A stretch of DNA of 64,000 nt from Taklimakanibacter sp049323275 (GCA_049323275.1 JBMOOM010000127.1:62001-126000); one strand, 5' to 3'. Numbered from the stretch's first letter, positions 15,746 through 25,360 are shown. Notes: generated from the sequence alone by a model not told the origin. Program-made: numbers and translations.

Positions 15746-17224
15746 ATGACGGGGCGGAACAGGATCAGATTTCTTCGCCGCGGTGAGGTCGTCGAGCTCA
15801 CCACCATGGCGCCTATGCGCACGCTTCTCGATTATCTGCGCCTCGAAGAGGCCTCGCGCGGCACCAAGGAAGGCTGCGGCGAGGGCGATTGCGGCGCCTG
15901 CACGGTGAGCCTCGGCTCGCTGAAAGACGGCTGTCTCGTCTATGAGCCGGTCAATGCCTGCATCCTGCTGCTGGGCCAGGTCGACGGCAAGGAAGTGGTG
16001 ACCGTCGACGACCTGTCGCGAGGCGGCCGCCTGCATCCGATCCAGCAGGCGATGGTCGACAGCCACGGCTCGCAATGCGGCTTCTGCACGCCGGGCTTCG
16101 TGATGAGCCTGTTCGCGCTCTATCAATCGGGCGCGACGGCCGACCGCCAGACCGTCGTCGATCAGCTGGCCGGCAATCTCTGCCGCTGCACCGGTTATCG
16201 CCCGATCGTCGAGGCCGCGCTCGCCACCTGCACCGGCCGGCCGGACGATGCCTGGTCGCATGCGCGCGCCGAAACGGAACGCGCGCTCGCCGGCCTGGAT
16301 GACGGCAGCGATCTCTTCATCGGCGACGACAAGAGCTTCTTCGCCGCCCCCGCAAGCGACGAAACGCTGGCGCGACTGACCGAAAAGCATCCCGACGCGG
16401 TGCTGCTGTCGGGCGCCACCGATGTCGGCCTGTGGATCACCAAGCAGTTGCGCGATATCGGCAAGATCATTCATCTCGGCCGCCTGCGCTCGCTGCGCCG
16501 GGTCGAGGAGACCGCCGATACGGTGACGCTCGGCGCCGCCGTGACCTATGCCGAGGCCGAGCGCGCGCTGGGCGCGATCGATCCCGATCTCGCCGAGCTT
16601 CTGCGCCGCATCGGCTCCAAGCAGGTGCGCGCCTCCGGCACCGTCGGCGGCAATATCGCCAATGGCTCGCCGATCGGCGACACGCCGCCGGCCCTGATCG
16701 CGCTCGGCGCCGAGCTCGAATTGCGCAAGGGCGCCGCGACACGCCGGATCGCCCTGGAAAACTTCTTCATCGCTTACGGCAAGCAGGACCGGGCGCCGGG
16801 CGAGATCGTCGCCGCCGTCGGCGTGCCGAAGCTGAAACGCGACGAAGCCTTCCGCTGCTACAAGATCACCAAGCGTTTCGACCAGGATATCTCCTCGGTG
16901 CTGGGCGCCTTCAAAGTCACGCTGGCCGGCCGCCGGATCGCCTCGGCCCGCATCGCCTACGGCGGCATGGCGGCGACGCCGAAACGGGCGGCGAAAACCG
17001 AGGCCGCCGCGCGGAACCTGTCGCTCGACGACCCGGCGAGTTGGGAGAAGGCGGCCGATTGCCTGGCCGATGACTTCCAGCCGATCGGCGATCACCGCGC
17101 CAGCGCCGACTATCGAGGCCAGACGGCGCGCGCGCTGCTCATCAAGGCGCTGACCGAAATATCCGGAGAGACGACGCGCAATACGCGGGTGACCGGTGTC
17201 AGGGAGCTCATCGATGCCGGCTGA
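15746..17224 (+). CDS. xdhA: Xanthine dehydrogenase small subunit (FeS and FAD)
   Basis: A 492-residue subunit that carries electrons from the molybdenum centre to NAD+ during oxidation of hypoxanthine and xanthine to urate. The N-terminal plant-type 2Fe-2S cluster uses Cys44, 49 and 52 (GCGEGDCGACTV) and Cys72. The second 2Fe-2S domain has CGFCTPG (111-114) and CRCTGY (146-148). The FAD domain of the CO-dehydrogenase flavoprotein type includes SGATDVGL and GGNIANGSPIGD, and a C-terminal flavoprotein domain follows. Length matches bacterial XdhA. It overlaps the start of xdhB by 11 bases, so the two subunits are translationally coupled. Confidence 0.95.
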   Translation: MTGRNRIRFLRRGEVVELTTMAPMRTLLDYLRLEEASRGTKEGCGEGDCGACTVSLGSLKDGCLVYEPVNACILLLGQVDGKEVVTVDDLSRGGRLHPIQQAMVDSHGSQCGFCTPGFVMSLFALYQSGATADRQTVVDQLAGNLCRCTGYRPIVEAALATCTGRPDDAWSHARAETERALAGLDDGSDLFIGDDKSFFAAPASDETLARLTEKHPDAVLLSGATDVGLWITKQLRDIGKIIHLGRLRSLRRVEETADTVTLGAAVTYAEAERALGAIDPDLAELLRRIGSKQVRASGTVGGNIANGSPIGDTPPALIALGAELELRKGAATRRIALENFFIAYGKQDRAPGEIVAAVGVPKLKRDEAFRCYKITKRFDQDISSVLGAFKVTLAGRRIASARIAYGGMAATPKRAAKTEAAARNLSLDDPASWEKAADCLADDFQPIGDHRASADYRGQTARALLIKALTEISGETTRNTRVTGVRELIDAG

Positions 17225-19526
17225 GGTCAAACGGTTCACGACCGAGACGGTCGGCCTGGCGCTCGCCCATGACAGCGCCGCGCTGCATGTGCAGGGCAGT
17301 GCCATCTATATCGACGACATGCGCGAGCCCGAGGGCACGCTGCATGTGGCGCCGGGTTATGCGGCCGACGGCGCCAAGGGCCGCATCACGCGCTGCGATC
17401 TCGACGAGGTGCGCGGCGCGCCGGGTGTCGTCGCGGTGCTGACCGCCGCCGATATTCCGGGCGTCAATGACTGCAGCCCGGCCATGGGCGATGACCCGAT
17501 CCTCGCCGATGGCGAAGTGCTGTTCCACGGCCAGGTCGTCTTCGCGGTGGTGGCCGAAACGCGCGACGCGGCGCGCCGGGCGATCAAGCGCGCGAAGATC
17601 GAGATCGCCAAGGACCGCGCCGCCATCACGGTCGAGGATGCGCTGGCGCAGGGCACGGAGGACGTGCTGCCGCCCTATGAGTTCCGCCGCGGCGAGCCGG
17701 AGAAGAAGATCGCGGCCGCCAAGCTCTCGCTCTCCGACAGTTTCCATGTCGGCGGCCAGGAGCATTTTTATCTCGAGGGCCAGGTGGCCTTCGCCATGCC
17801 GGAGGAAGCGGGCGGCATGACCGTCCATTCCTCGACCCAGCATCCGAGCGAGGTGCAGCATTGCGTCGCCAAGATGCTGGGCGTCGCCGACGCCTTCGTC
17901 ACCTGCGAGTGCCGGCGCATGGGCGGCGGCTTCGGCGGCAAGGAAAGCCAGGCGGCGCAATGGGCGGCGCTGGCGGCGCTCGGCGCGCATGTGACGGGCC
18001 GGCCGGTCAAATGCCGTCTCGACCGCGACGACGACATGATCATGACCGGCAAGCGCCATGACATGCGCATCGATTATGGCGCGGCTTTCGACCGGACCGG
18101 GCGGCTGACGGCGGTCGATGCCAGCCTCCTGTCGCGCTGCGGCTATTCGGCCGACCTGTCGCTGGGCGTCAATGACCGGGCGATGTTCCACGCCGACAAC
18201 GCCTATTATTATCCGGCGGTCAGCATCAAATCGAGGCGGCTGCGCACCAACACGGTGTCGAACACCGCGTTTCGCGGCTTCGGCGGCCCGCAGGGCATGA
18301 TGCTGTCGGAGCGGATGATGGATGCGATCGCGCATCGCCTGAAGCTCGACCCGCTCGATGTGAGAAAGCGCAATTTCTACGGGCCGAAGCGCGACCGCAC
18401 CCCTTACGGCATGAAGGTGACCGACAATATCATCGCCGAGGTGGTGGCCGAGCTCGAGAAGTCGAGCGACTATCAAGCGCGCCGTGCAGCGATCAAGGAT
18501 TTCAATGCGCGGAACCGCATCCTCAAGAAGGGCCTGGCGCTGACGCCGGTCAAATTCGGCATCTCCTTCACCCTCATCCATCTCAACCAGGCGGGTGCCC
18601 TGGTGCATCTCTATACCGACGGCTCGGTGCATCTGAACCATGGCGGCACCGAGATGGGGCAGGGGCTCTATATCAAGGTGGCGCAGGTGGTGGCCGAGGA
18701 ATTCGGCATCACGCCCGACCGCGTGAAGATCACCGCCACGACGACGGGCAAGGTGCCCAACACCTCGCCGACCGCGGCGTCGTCGGGATCCGATCTCAAC
18801 GGCATGGCGGCGCGGGCGGCGGCGGCCCAGATCAGGAAGCGGCTCGTCGATTTCGCGGCGCGCGAATGGCGGGTCGATCCGGATCAGATCCGCTTCGAGA
18901 AGGGCCGGGTGGTCATCGCCAATCAGAGCCTGAGCCTCGGCGAGCTGGCCAAGCTCGCGCATCAGGCGCGCATCCAGCTCTCCGCCACCGGCTTCTATGC
19001 GACGCCCAGCATCACCTGGAACCGCGACAAGGTGAAGGGCAAGCCGTTCTTCTATTTCGCCTATGGCGCATCGTGCTCGGAAGTGACCATCGACACGCTG
19101 ACCGGCGAGATGCGGGTCGACCGCGTCGACATCCTCCACGATGTCGGACGCTCGCTCAATCCGGCGATCGATCTCGGCCAGATCGAAGGCGGCTTCGTCC
19201 AGGGCATGGGCTGGCTCACCACCGAGGAACTGGTCTTCGACAAGGAGGGGCGTTTGCGCACCCATGCGCCTTCGACCTATAAGATCCCCTGCGCCTCCGA
19301 CGTGCCGGCGGATTTCCGCGTAAAACTCTTCGCCTCGCCCGGCAATCCGGCCAACACGATCTACCGCTCGAAGGCGGTGGGCGAGCCGCCTCTGATGCTG
19401 GCGCTGTCGGTCTTCTCGGCGATCACCGATGCGGTCGCCGCGCTGAAGCCCGGAACGGCGCCGCCTTTGGAGGCGCCGGCGACGCCGGAAGCGATTTTGA
19501 AAGCGGTGAAGGCAATGTCCGCATGA
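17214..19526 (+). CDS. xdhB: Xanthine dehydrogenase large subunit (molybdopterin-binding)
   Basis: 770 residues from the ATG at 17214, inside the end of xdhA. It carries the molybdenum cofactor and the active site for xanthine hydroxylation. Motifs seen: RRMGGGFGGKESQ (Moco loop), the arginine-containing FRGFGGPQG segment, GGTEMGQGLYIK, SSGSDLNG and the C-terminal KAVGEPPLML, whose Glu is the general base in the family. Length and order match the XdhB of the two-subunit bacterial enzymes. Its stop overlaps the xdhC start (ATGA), giving a tight xdhABC operon. Confidence 0.95.
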   Translation: MPAEVKRFTTETVGLALAHDSAALHVQGSAIYIDDMREPEGTLHVAPGYAADGAKGRITRCDLDEVRGAPGVVAVLTAADIPGVNDCSPAMGDDPILADGEVLFHGQVVFAVVAETRDAARRAIKRAKIEIAKDRAAITVEDALAQGTEDVLPPYEFRRGEPEKKIAAAKLSLSDSFHVGGQEHFYLEGQVAFAMPEEAGGMTVHSSTQHPSEVQHCVAKMLGVADAFVTCECRRMGGGFGGKESQAAQWAALAALGAHVTGRPVKCRLDRDDDMIMTGKRHDMRIDYGAAFDRTGRLTAVDASLLSRCGYSADLSLGVNDRAMFHADNAYYYPAVSIKSRRLRTNTVSNTAFRGFGGPQGMMLSERMMDAIAHRLKLDPLDVRKRNFYGPKRDRTPYGMKVTDNIIAEVVAELEKSSDYQARRAAIKDFNARNRILKKGLALTPVKFGISFTLIHLNQAGALVHLYTDGSVHLNHGGTEMGQGLYIKVAQVVAEEFGITPDRVKITATTTGKVPNTSPTAASSGSDLNGMAARAAAAQIRKRLVDFAAREWRVDPDQIRFEKGRVVIANQSLSLGELAKLAHQARIQLSATGFYATPSITWNRDKVKGKPFFYFAYGASCSEVTIDTLTGEMRVDRVDILHDVGRSLNPAIDLGQIEGGFVQGMGWLTTEELVFDKEGRLRTHAPSTYKIPCASDVPADFRVKLFASPGNPANTIYRSKAVGEPPLMLALSVFSAITDAVAALKPGTAPPLEAPATPEAILKAVKAMSA

Positions 19527-20707
19527 AGGTCTGGGCTCACATAGCGAAAGCGCTCGAAGCCGGTGAGCCCTGCGCCATGGTGTCGGTCTATCATGTCGAG
19601 GGCTCGGCGCCGCGCGAGGAGGGCGCCCGCCTGGTGCTGACGCCGCGCGGCTTCCATGGCACGATCGGCGGCGGCGCGCTCGAATGGCGCGCGCTGGCCG
19701 AGGCGCAGAGAATGATGAAGGCCGCCGGCCGCGCGCTGTCGGTCAGCCGCCACGCGCTGGGCCCCGAGCTCGGCCAATGCTGCGGCGGCCGGGTGGAACT
19801 GCTGACCGAGGTTTTCGACAGATCGGCCCTCGCCGGGATCAGGGAGCTGGCGGCGGCCGAGGCCGCGGGATCGTTCAGGACCGTCGGTCGGCTCGCCGGC
19901 GATCATGTCGAGCGCCGCATAGAGCCTCAGAGCTCCCCTTCATTCCCCTTCTCCCGCTTGCGGGAGAAGGTGCCCGATAGGGCGGATGAGGGTGTTGGTT
20001 CAGCTCGCGGCAGTTCTTCAAGAGAACAAGATGGCGAGGCGTCGGCACTCCCCACGCCTGCGTTTTCTGTAGAAGCTGAGAGAACACCCTCATCCGGCCT
20101 TCGGCCACCTTCTCCCGCAAGCGGGAGAAGGGGAAAGTTGGAGAGAGGGTTCGTCGAACAGTTCGGCGAAACACTGCGCCCGCTTTATCTTTACGGCGCG
20201 GGTCACGTCGGGCGCGCCTTGGTCCTGGCGCTGGCGCCGCTCCCCTTCGCCATACGCTGGATCGACCCGCGTCCCGATTCGTTCCCGGCCGCCATGCCGG
20301 CCAATGTCATCCCGGTCGAGGCCCGCGATCCCCTGGCGGAGCTCGACGCGGCGCCGGCGGGCACTTTCCTTTTGGTCATGACCCACAGCCATGCGCTCGA
20401 CCTGGCGATCGTCGACAAGGCGCTTCGCGATGCGCGCTTTCCCTATGTCGGGCTGATCGGCAGCGCCAGCAAAAGGGCCCGATTCCTCAGCCGCTTGCGT
20501 CAGGTCGGGATGCCGGACGACCGTCTCGCCGCCTTCAAATGCCCGATCGGCGTCGCCGGCATCACCTCCAAGGAGCCGGCGGTCATCGCCGCCGCCACCG
20601 TGGCCGAGCTGCTCGAACGGGATGAGATGTTGAGAACCGGGCGAATTCCTGGCTTTCCGGCCCGAACACCCTCTAGAATAGCCGCCAAAAAGGGCCAGGG
20701 CGGGTGA
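19523..20707 (+). CDS. xdhC: Xanthine dehydrogenase accessory protein XdhC with in-frame repeat insertion
   Basis: XdhC binds molybdenum cofactor, helps its sulfuration and inserts it into XdhB. The N-terminal XdhC/CoxI domain (about residues 1-110) has SAPREEGARLVLT, GTIGGGALEW and the Cys pair GQCCGG. The C-terminal Rossmann domain begins RPLYLYGAGHVGRAL (about residue 215) and includes SHALDL, GLIGSASKRAR and CPIGVAGI. At 394 residues it is about 60 longer than I expect. The excess (about residues 141-204: FPFSRLREKVPDRADEG ... SSGLRPPSPASGRRG) is the translation of an inverted pair of RIME-like repeats. It falls in the interdomain linker and preserves the frame, so the protein is probably still functional. 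The stop overlaps the GTG of the next gene. Confidence 0.9.
   Translation: MKVWAHIAKALEAGEPCAMVSVYHVEGSAPREEGARLVLTPRGFHGTIGGGALEWRALAEAQRMMKAAGRALSVSRHALGPELGQCCGGRVELLTEVFDRSALAGIRELAAAEAAGSFRTVGRLAGDHVERRIEPQSSPSFPFSRLREKVPDRADEGVGSARGSSSREQDGEASALPTPAFSVEAERTPSSGLRPPSPASGRRGKLERGFVEQFGETLRPLYLYGAGHVGRALVLALAPLPFAIRWIDPRPDSFPAAMPANVIPVEARDPLAELDAAPAGTFLLVMTHSHALDLAIVDKALRDARFPYVGLIGSASKRARFLSRLRQVGMPDDRLAAFKCPIGVAGITSKEPAVIAAATVAELLERDEMLRTGRIPGFPARTPSRIAAKKGQGG
19945..20133. repeat. Inverted RIME-like pair inserted in xdhC
   Basis: The left arm 19945-19996 and right arm 20083-20133 are about 50 bases each and almost exact inverted copies (CCCCTTCTCCCGC...GGATGAGGGTGTT and its complement), separated by an 86-base spacer. 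The spacer shares blocks (TTGGTTCA-like start, GCGGCAG, GCGTCGGCACT) with the minus strand of the spacer at 14115-14200. No stop codon occurs in the xdhC frame. Confidence 0.85.
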
Positions 20708-22257
20708 CGGACGACAGCGGCAAGAACCATCTTCTTGAGGCGCTTCACATTGTGAAGACCTTCGGGTCGTTGCGCGCCAATGACGATGTCTCGCTGTTCG
20801 TGCGCCCGGGCGAGATCCATGCGCTGCTCGGCGAGAACGGCGCCGGCAAGTCGACGCTGGTCAAGATCATCTATGGCGCCCTGCAGCCGACCGCGGGCGA
20901 GTTGCGCTGGCATGGCGAGCCGGTCACCATCGCGTCCCCCGCCGCCGCCCGCAAGCTCGGCATCGGCATGGTGTTCCAGCATTTCTCGCTGTTCGAGGCG
21001 CTGAGCGTCGCCGAGAATATCGCGCTCGCTCTGCCGGGCGCCTTCGACATCGCGGCGCTGTCGAAGCGGATCGCCGCGATCTCGAGCGAATATGGCCTGC
21101 CGCTCGAGCCTTCCGCCATTGTCGGCGATCTCTCCGTCGGTGAGCGCCAGCGCATCGAGATCATCCGCTGCCTGCTGCAGGAGCCGAAGCTCCTGATCAT
21201 GGACGAGCCGACCGCGGTGCTCACCCCGCAGGAGGCCGACCAGCTCTTCCTGGTTCTCGAGAGGCTGGCGAGCGAAGGCTGCTCCATCCTCTACATCTCG
21301 CACCGCCTCGAAGAGGTGAAGCGCCTGTGCCAGTCGGCCACCATCCTGCGCCAGGGCAAGGTCGTCGCCTGCGTCGATCCGCGCCAGGAGACGGCGGCGT
21401 CGCTCGCCCGCCTGATGGTGGGCGGCGACATCCATGTCGTGCGCGCCAAGGCGAAGCCGCAATCGGGCAAGCCGCGCCTCGTCCTCGACAAGCTCGCGCT
21501 GAAGCAGGACGGGCCCTTCGGCGTGTCCTTGAGCAATATCTCGCTCGCCGTCGCGGGCGGCGAGGTGGTGGCGATCGCCGGCGTCGCCGGCAACGGCCAG
21601 TCCGAGCTCTTCGATGCGATCTCGGGCGAGAAGCTCCTGGCGCGCGACGAGGCGCTGCTCATCGACGGCAAGCCCTGCGGGCGGCGCGGCATCACCGAGC
21701 GCCGCAAGATGGGCGCCGCCTTCGTGCCGGAGGAGCGCCTCGGCCATGGCGCGGTGCCGGCCTTCCGCCTGTCCGAGAATGTGATCCTCACCCGCTATGC
21801 CTCCGACCGGAGCCTGACGAAATCGGGCACCATCGGCCGCGACGCGGCGCTTGAAATGAGCGAGCGCGTCATCAAGTCCTTCGATGTGCGCAAAGGCAAG
21901 CCCGATCCGGAGGCGCGGGCCCTGTCGGGCGGAAACCTGCAGAAATTCGTCGTCGGCCGCGAGCTCGACCGCAATCCGGCGGTGCTGGTCGTCAACCAGC
22001 CGACCTGGGGCGTCGATGCGGGCGCGGCCGCCACCATCCGCCAGGCGCTGGTCGATCTGGCGCGCGCCGGCGCCGCGGTCCTCGTGATCAGCCAGGATCT
22101 CGACGAAATCTTCGAGATCGCCGACCGCATCGCGGTGATCTCGCGCGGCCAGCTCTCGGAGGCCTATCCCGCCTCCGAGCTCACGGCCGAGAAGATCGGC
22201 CTCCTGATGGCGGGAGAGCATGAGGTGAGGGAGGAACGCCATGCCGCTCGTGCTTGA
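20704..22257 (+). CDS. BMP-family ABC importer, ATP-binding protein (two ABC domains)
   Basis: 517 residues starting with GTG at 20704, overlapping the xdhC stop. This is the cytoplasmic ATPase of a nucleoside/purine-type importer. The first ABC domain has Walker A GENGAGKST, signature LSVGERQR and Walker B LLIMDEPTA. The second domain has the degenerate Walker A GVAGNGQSEL, signature LSGGNLQK and VLVVNQPTWGVDAG, which is normal for the BMP/sugar type with one competent site. Two permease genes and a periplasmic binding protein follow in the same operon. The position directly after xdhABC points to purine bases or nucleosides as cargo; substrate is inference. Confidence 0.92.
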   Translation: MTDDSGKNHLLEALHIVKTFGSLRANDDVSLFVRPGEIHALLGENGAGKSTLVKIIYGALQPTAGELRWHGEPVTIASPAAARKLGIGMVFQHFSLFEALSVAENIALALPGAFDIAALSKRIAAISSEYGLPLEPSAIVGDLSVGERQRIEIIRCLLQEPKLLIMDEPTAVLTPQEADQLFLVLERLASEGCSILYISHRLEEVKRLCQSATILRQGKVVACVDPRQETAASLARLMVGGDIHVVRAKAKPQSGKPRLVLDKLALKQDGPFGVSLSNISLAVAGGEVVAIAGVAGNGQSELFDAISGEKLLARDEALLIDGKPCGRRGITERRKMGAAFVPEERLGHGAVPAFRLSENVILTRYASDRSLTKSGTIGRDAALEMSERVIKSFDVRKGKPDPEARALSGGNLQKFVVGRELDRNPAVLVVNQPTWGVDAGAAATIRQALVDLARAGAAVLVISQDLDEIFEIADRIAVISRGQLSEAYPASELTAEKIGLLMAGEHEVREERHAARA

Positions 22258-23326
22258 GAAGCGCGCCGAGCGCTCCACCCGCATGGCGCTGCTGTCGCCG
22301 GTCATCGCCATCGTGCTGACGCTGATCACCGGTGCCGCGCTGTTCGCCATACGCGGCATCGAGCCTTTGCACGGGCTCTATGTCTATTTCGTCGAGCCTC
22401 TCACGCAGATGTGGTCGATCGAGCAGCTGATCGTGAAGGCGACGCCGCTGGTGCTGATCGGCGTCGGCCTCGCCGTCTGCTACACCGCCAATGTGTGGAA
22501 TATCGGCGCCGAGGGCCAGTTCACCACGGGCGCTATATTGGGCGGCATGATCCCGGTGCTGTTCCCCGCCTGGCAGTCGCCGCTGACGCTGATCGCCATG
22601 CTGCTCCTCGGCATCGCCGGCGGCATGGCCTGGGCGGCGATCCCGGCCTGGCTCAAGACGCGCTTCAACGCCAATGAGATCCTGACCTCGCTGATGCTGG
22701 TCTATGTGGCGCAGTTGCTGCTCGACTGGCTGGTCCGCGGTCCGTGGCGCGACCCGCAGGGATTCAACTTTCCGAAGACGATCAGCTTCGACGGCTGGCA
22801 GCTTCTGCCGATGCTGAAGGGCTCCATTCACCTGGGCGCGCTGTTCGCGATCGCCGCCGCTCTCATCCTGGCCTTTGTCATGGGGCGCATGCTGAAGGGC
22901 TTCGAGATCCGCGTCAGCGGCAATGCGCCCAGGGCCGGGCGCTTCGCCGGCTTCTCGCGCCCGCGCACCATATTATTCTGCTTCCTCCTGTCGGGCGGCC
23001 TCGCCGGTCTCGCCGGCATCACCGAGGTGGCGAGCGTGGTGGCGCAGCTGCAGCCGCAGATCTCGCCCGGCTATGGCTTCACCGCCATCATCGTCGCCTT
23101 CCTCGGCCGGCTCAATCCGATCGGCGCCATCGTCGCCGGCCTTTTGCTGGCGCTCAGCTATCTGGGCGGCGAGGCGGCGCAGGTGACGCTCGGCCTCTCC
23201 GACCGCGTCGCCAAGGTGTTCCAGGGCATATTGCTGTTCTACATCCTCGCCTGCGACACGCTCATCCTCTACCGCTTCCGCTGGCTGAAGACGCAAGCTT
23301 CGCCCGCGGCGCAGCCGGCGGAGTGA
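22241..23326 (+). CDS. BMP-family ABC importer, permease 1
   Basis: 361-residue inner-membrane permease (BPD_transp_2 type) with about nine to ten hydrophobic segments, beginning near residue 20 (LLSPVIAIVLTLITGAALF). The conserved NIGAEGQF loop, the KTRFNANEILTSLML segment and the C-terminal YGFTAIIVAFLGRLNPIGAI are hallmarks of nucleoside-type permeases. It overlaps the ATPase gene by 17 bases and is followed five bases later by the second permease, so the stoichiometry is probably coupled by translation. It forms the transmembrane channel together with permease 2. Confidence 0.92.
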   Translation: MPLVLEKRAERSTRMALLSPVIAIVLTLITGAALFAIRGIEPLHGLYVYFVEPLTQMWSIEQLIVKATPLVLIGVGLAVCYTANVWNIGAEGQFTTGAILGGMIPVLFPAWQSPLTLIAMLLLGIAGGMAWAAIPAWLKTRFNANEILTSLMLVYVAQLLLDWLVRGPWRDPQGFNFPKTISFDGWQLLPMLKGSIHLGALFAIAAALILAFVMGRMLKGFEIRVSGNAPRAGRFAGFSRPRTILFCFLLSGGLAGLAGITEVASVVAQLQPQISPGYGFTAIIVAFLGRLNPIGAIVAGLLLALSYLGGEAAQVTLGLSDRVAKVFQGILLFYILACDTLILYRFRWLKTQASPAAQPAE

Positions 23327-23331
23327 CGGGC

Positions 23332-24207
23332 ATGGATGCAACCGCCGCCGTCCTCCTCACCATCATCACCGCCGCGACACCTCTGCTGCTGGCGGCGCTC
23401 GGCGAACTGGTGGCCGAGCGCTCGGGCGTGCTCAATCTCGGCGTCGAGGGCATGATGGTGATGGGCGCCGTCGCGGGCTTCGGCGCCGGCCTCCTGTCCG
23501 GCAATCCCTATCTCGGCATTCTCGCGGCGATCCTCGCCGGCATGGCCATGGCGCTGCTCTTCGGCTTTCTGACCCTGACGCTGGTGACCAACCAGGTGGC
23601 GACCGGCCTGTCGCTGACGCTGCTCGGCCTCGGCCTGTCCGGGCTTCTGGGCGAGTCCTTCGTCGGCGAGCCCGGCGTGCGGTTGCCCAAGCTGCTCGGC
23701 GTCGACATCCTGATCCCGCTTTCCTTCATCCTGGTGGCCGCCGTTTCCTATGTGCTCTTCCGCACCAAGATCGGCCTCGTCATCCGCGCCGTCGGCGACA
23801 GCCACGCTTCGGCGCATGCGCTGGGCTATCGCGTCGTCCTGGTGCGCTATGCCTGCGTATTGTTCGGCGGCGCCTGCGCCGGTCTCGCCGGCGGCTATCT
23901 CTCGCTCGCCTATACGCCGCAATGGGTGGAGAACATGACGGCGGGGCGCGGCTGGATCGCGCTGGCGCTGGTGGTCTTCTCGTCCTGGCTGCCCTGGCGC
24001 GTGGTGGTCGGCGCCTATCTTTTCGGCGCCATCTCCATTCTCTCCTACACGGTGCAGACCTTCGCGCTCGGCATTCCCTCGCAGCTCTTGCTGAGCCTGC
24101 CCTATATTGCCACCATATTGGCCCTCGTCCTGATTTCGGCGAGCCGGCGGCTGACGCGCAGCAATGCGCCGGCCTGTCTCGGGCAGCCATTCGTGCCTGA
24201 TCGATGA
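23332..24207 (+). CDS. BMP-family ABC importer, permease 2
   Basis: 291 residues from the ATG at 23332; the frame is open further upstream, but those codons overlap permease 1 and do not resemble the family. About eight transmembrane segments. Typical of the smaller partner permease: LAALGELVAERSGVLNLGVEGMM near the N-terminus, TNQVATGLSLTLLGLGLSG in the middle and a LQ-like PYIATILALVLISASRR end. It pairs with permease 1, and the substrate-binding protein gene begins 33 bases downstream. Confidence 0.92.
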   Translation: MDATAAVLLTIITAATPLLLAALGELVAERSGVLNLGVEGMMVMGAVAGFGAGLLSGNPYLGILAAILAGMAMALLFGFLTLTLVTNQVATGLSLTLLGLGLSGLLGESFVGEPGVRLPKLLGVDILIPLSFILVAAVSYVLFRTKIGLVIRAVGDSHASAHALGYRVVLVRYACVLFGGACAGLAGGYLSLAYTPQWVENMTAGRGWIALALVVFSSWLPWRVVVGAYLFGAISILSYTVQTFALGIPSQLLLSLPYIATILALVLISASRRLTRSNAPACLGQPFVPDR

Positions 24208-24240
24208 ACCGCAAATGATACAGGGAGTAAGGAGAACCAC

Positions 24241-25311
24241 ATGAAGAAACTGATGACATGCGCGGCCGCATTCGCGCTCGTTCTGGGCATGTCGGCGGCG
24301 TCCGCCTCGGCCCAGGAGAAGATCAAGGCCTGCTGGCTCTATGTCGGCGCCATCGGCGATTTCGGCTGGACCTATCAGCACAATCAGGGCCGCCTGGCGG
24401 TCGAGAAGGAGCTCGGCGACAAGGTCCAGACGGTCTTCGTCGAGAATGTGGCCGAGGCCGATTCCGAGCGCGCCATCGAGCGCCTGGCGCGCGACGGCTG
24501 CGCCATCGTCTTCACCACTTCCTTCGGCTTCATGGAGCCGACGCTGAAAGTGGCGAAGAAATTTCCCGATGTGAAGTTCGAGCATGCGACCGGCTTCAAG
24601 ACCGCGCCGAATGTCGCGACCTACAACGCCAAGTTCCATGAAGGCCGCTATGTGATCGGCCAGATCGCCGCCAAGATGTCGAAGTCGGGCATCGCGGGCT
24701 ATATCGTGTCGGTGCCGATCCCCGAGGTCGTCTCCGGCATCAACGCCTTCATGCTGGGCGCCCAGTCGGTCAATCCCGATTTCAAGGTGAAGATCGTCTG
24801 GATCAATTCCTGGTATGATCCGGGCAAGGAGGCCGACGCCGCCAAGGTGCTGTTCAGCCAGGGCGCCGACATCATCGTCCAGCACACCGACTCGACGGCG
24901 CCGCTGCAGGTCGCCGAGGAGCAGGGCAAGCACGGCTTCGGTCAGGCCTCGGACATGATCAAATTCGCCCCCAAGGCGCAGTACACCGCGATCGTCGACA
25001 ACTGGGCGCCTTATTATGTCCGCCGCGTCAAGGCGGTGCTCGACGGCAGCTGGAAATCCGAATCGGTGTGGGACGGCATGGCCGAGGGCACGGTGCATAT
25101 GGCGCCCCTCACCAACCTGCCGGACGATGTCGTGAAGATGGCGACCGAGACCGAGGAGGCGATCAAGAGCGGCAAGCTCCACCCCTTCACCGGTCCGATC
25201 ACCAAGCAGGACGGCTCGACCGTCGGCGAGGCCGGCAAGCCGCTCGCCGATGGCGACATCCTCGGCATGAACTGGTTCGTCAAGGGCGTCGACGACAAGC
25301 TGCCGCAGTAA
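24241..25311 (+). CDS. BMP-family substrate-binding protein (purine/nucleoside type)
   Basis: 356 residues with a Sec signal peptide (MKKLMTCAAAFALVLGMS...ASA, cleavage near residue 24) but no lipobox, so it is a soluble periplasmic protein. The mature part is a BMP (PnrA-like) fold: GAIGDFGWTYQHNQGR, VAEADSERAIERLAR, the FTTSFGFM segment, KFHEGRYVIGQIAAKMSKSG, NSWYDPGKEADAAKVL and a final LGMNWFVKGVDDKLPQ. It delivers the ligand to the two permeases encoded just upstream. The aromatic residues near the N-terminus of the mature part (Trp, Phe, Tyr) would fit stacking on a purine ring. A RIME-like element follows. Confidence 0.93.
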   Translation: MKKLMTCAAAFALVLGMSAASASAQEKIKACWLYVGAIGDFGWTYQHNQGRLAVEKELGDKVQTVFVENVAEADSERAIERLARDGCAIVFTTSFGFMEPTLKVAKKFPDVKFEHATGFKTAPNVATYNAKFHEGRYVIGQIAAKMSKSGIAGYIVSVPIPEVVSGINAFMLGAQSVNPDFKVKIVWINSWYDPGKEADAAKVLFSQGADIIVQHTDSTAPLQVAEEQGKHGFGQASDMIKFAPKAQYTAIVDNWAPYYVRRVKAVLDGSWKSESVWDGMAEGTVHMAPLTNLPDDVVKMATETEEAIKSGKLHPFTGPITKQDGSTVGEAGKPLADGDILGMNWFVKGVDDKLPQ

Positions 25312-25360
25312 GCGGCTGCGTTCGAACTCAATCAAACTGACTAGGCGCGGATGAGAGAGC

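Noticed and set aside
19523..20707. xdhC as a pseudogene because of the insertion
   Set aside because: The frame is intact, both domains keep their motifs, and the overlaps with xdhB and the ATPase gene are preserved.
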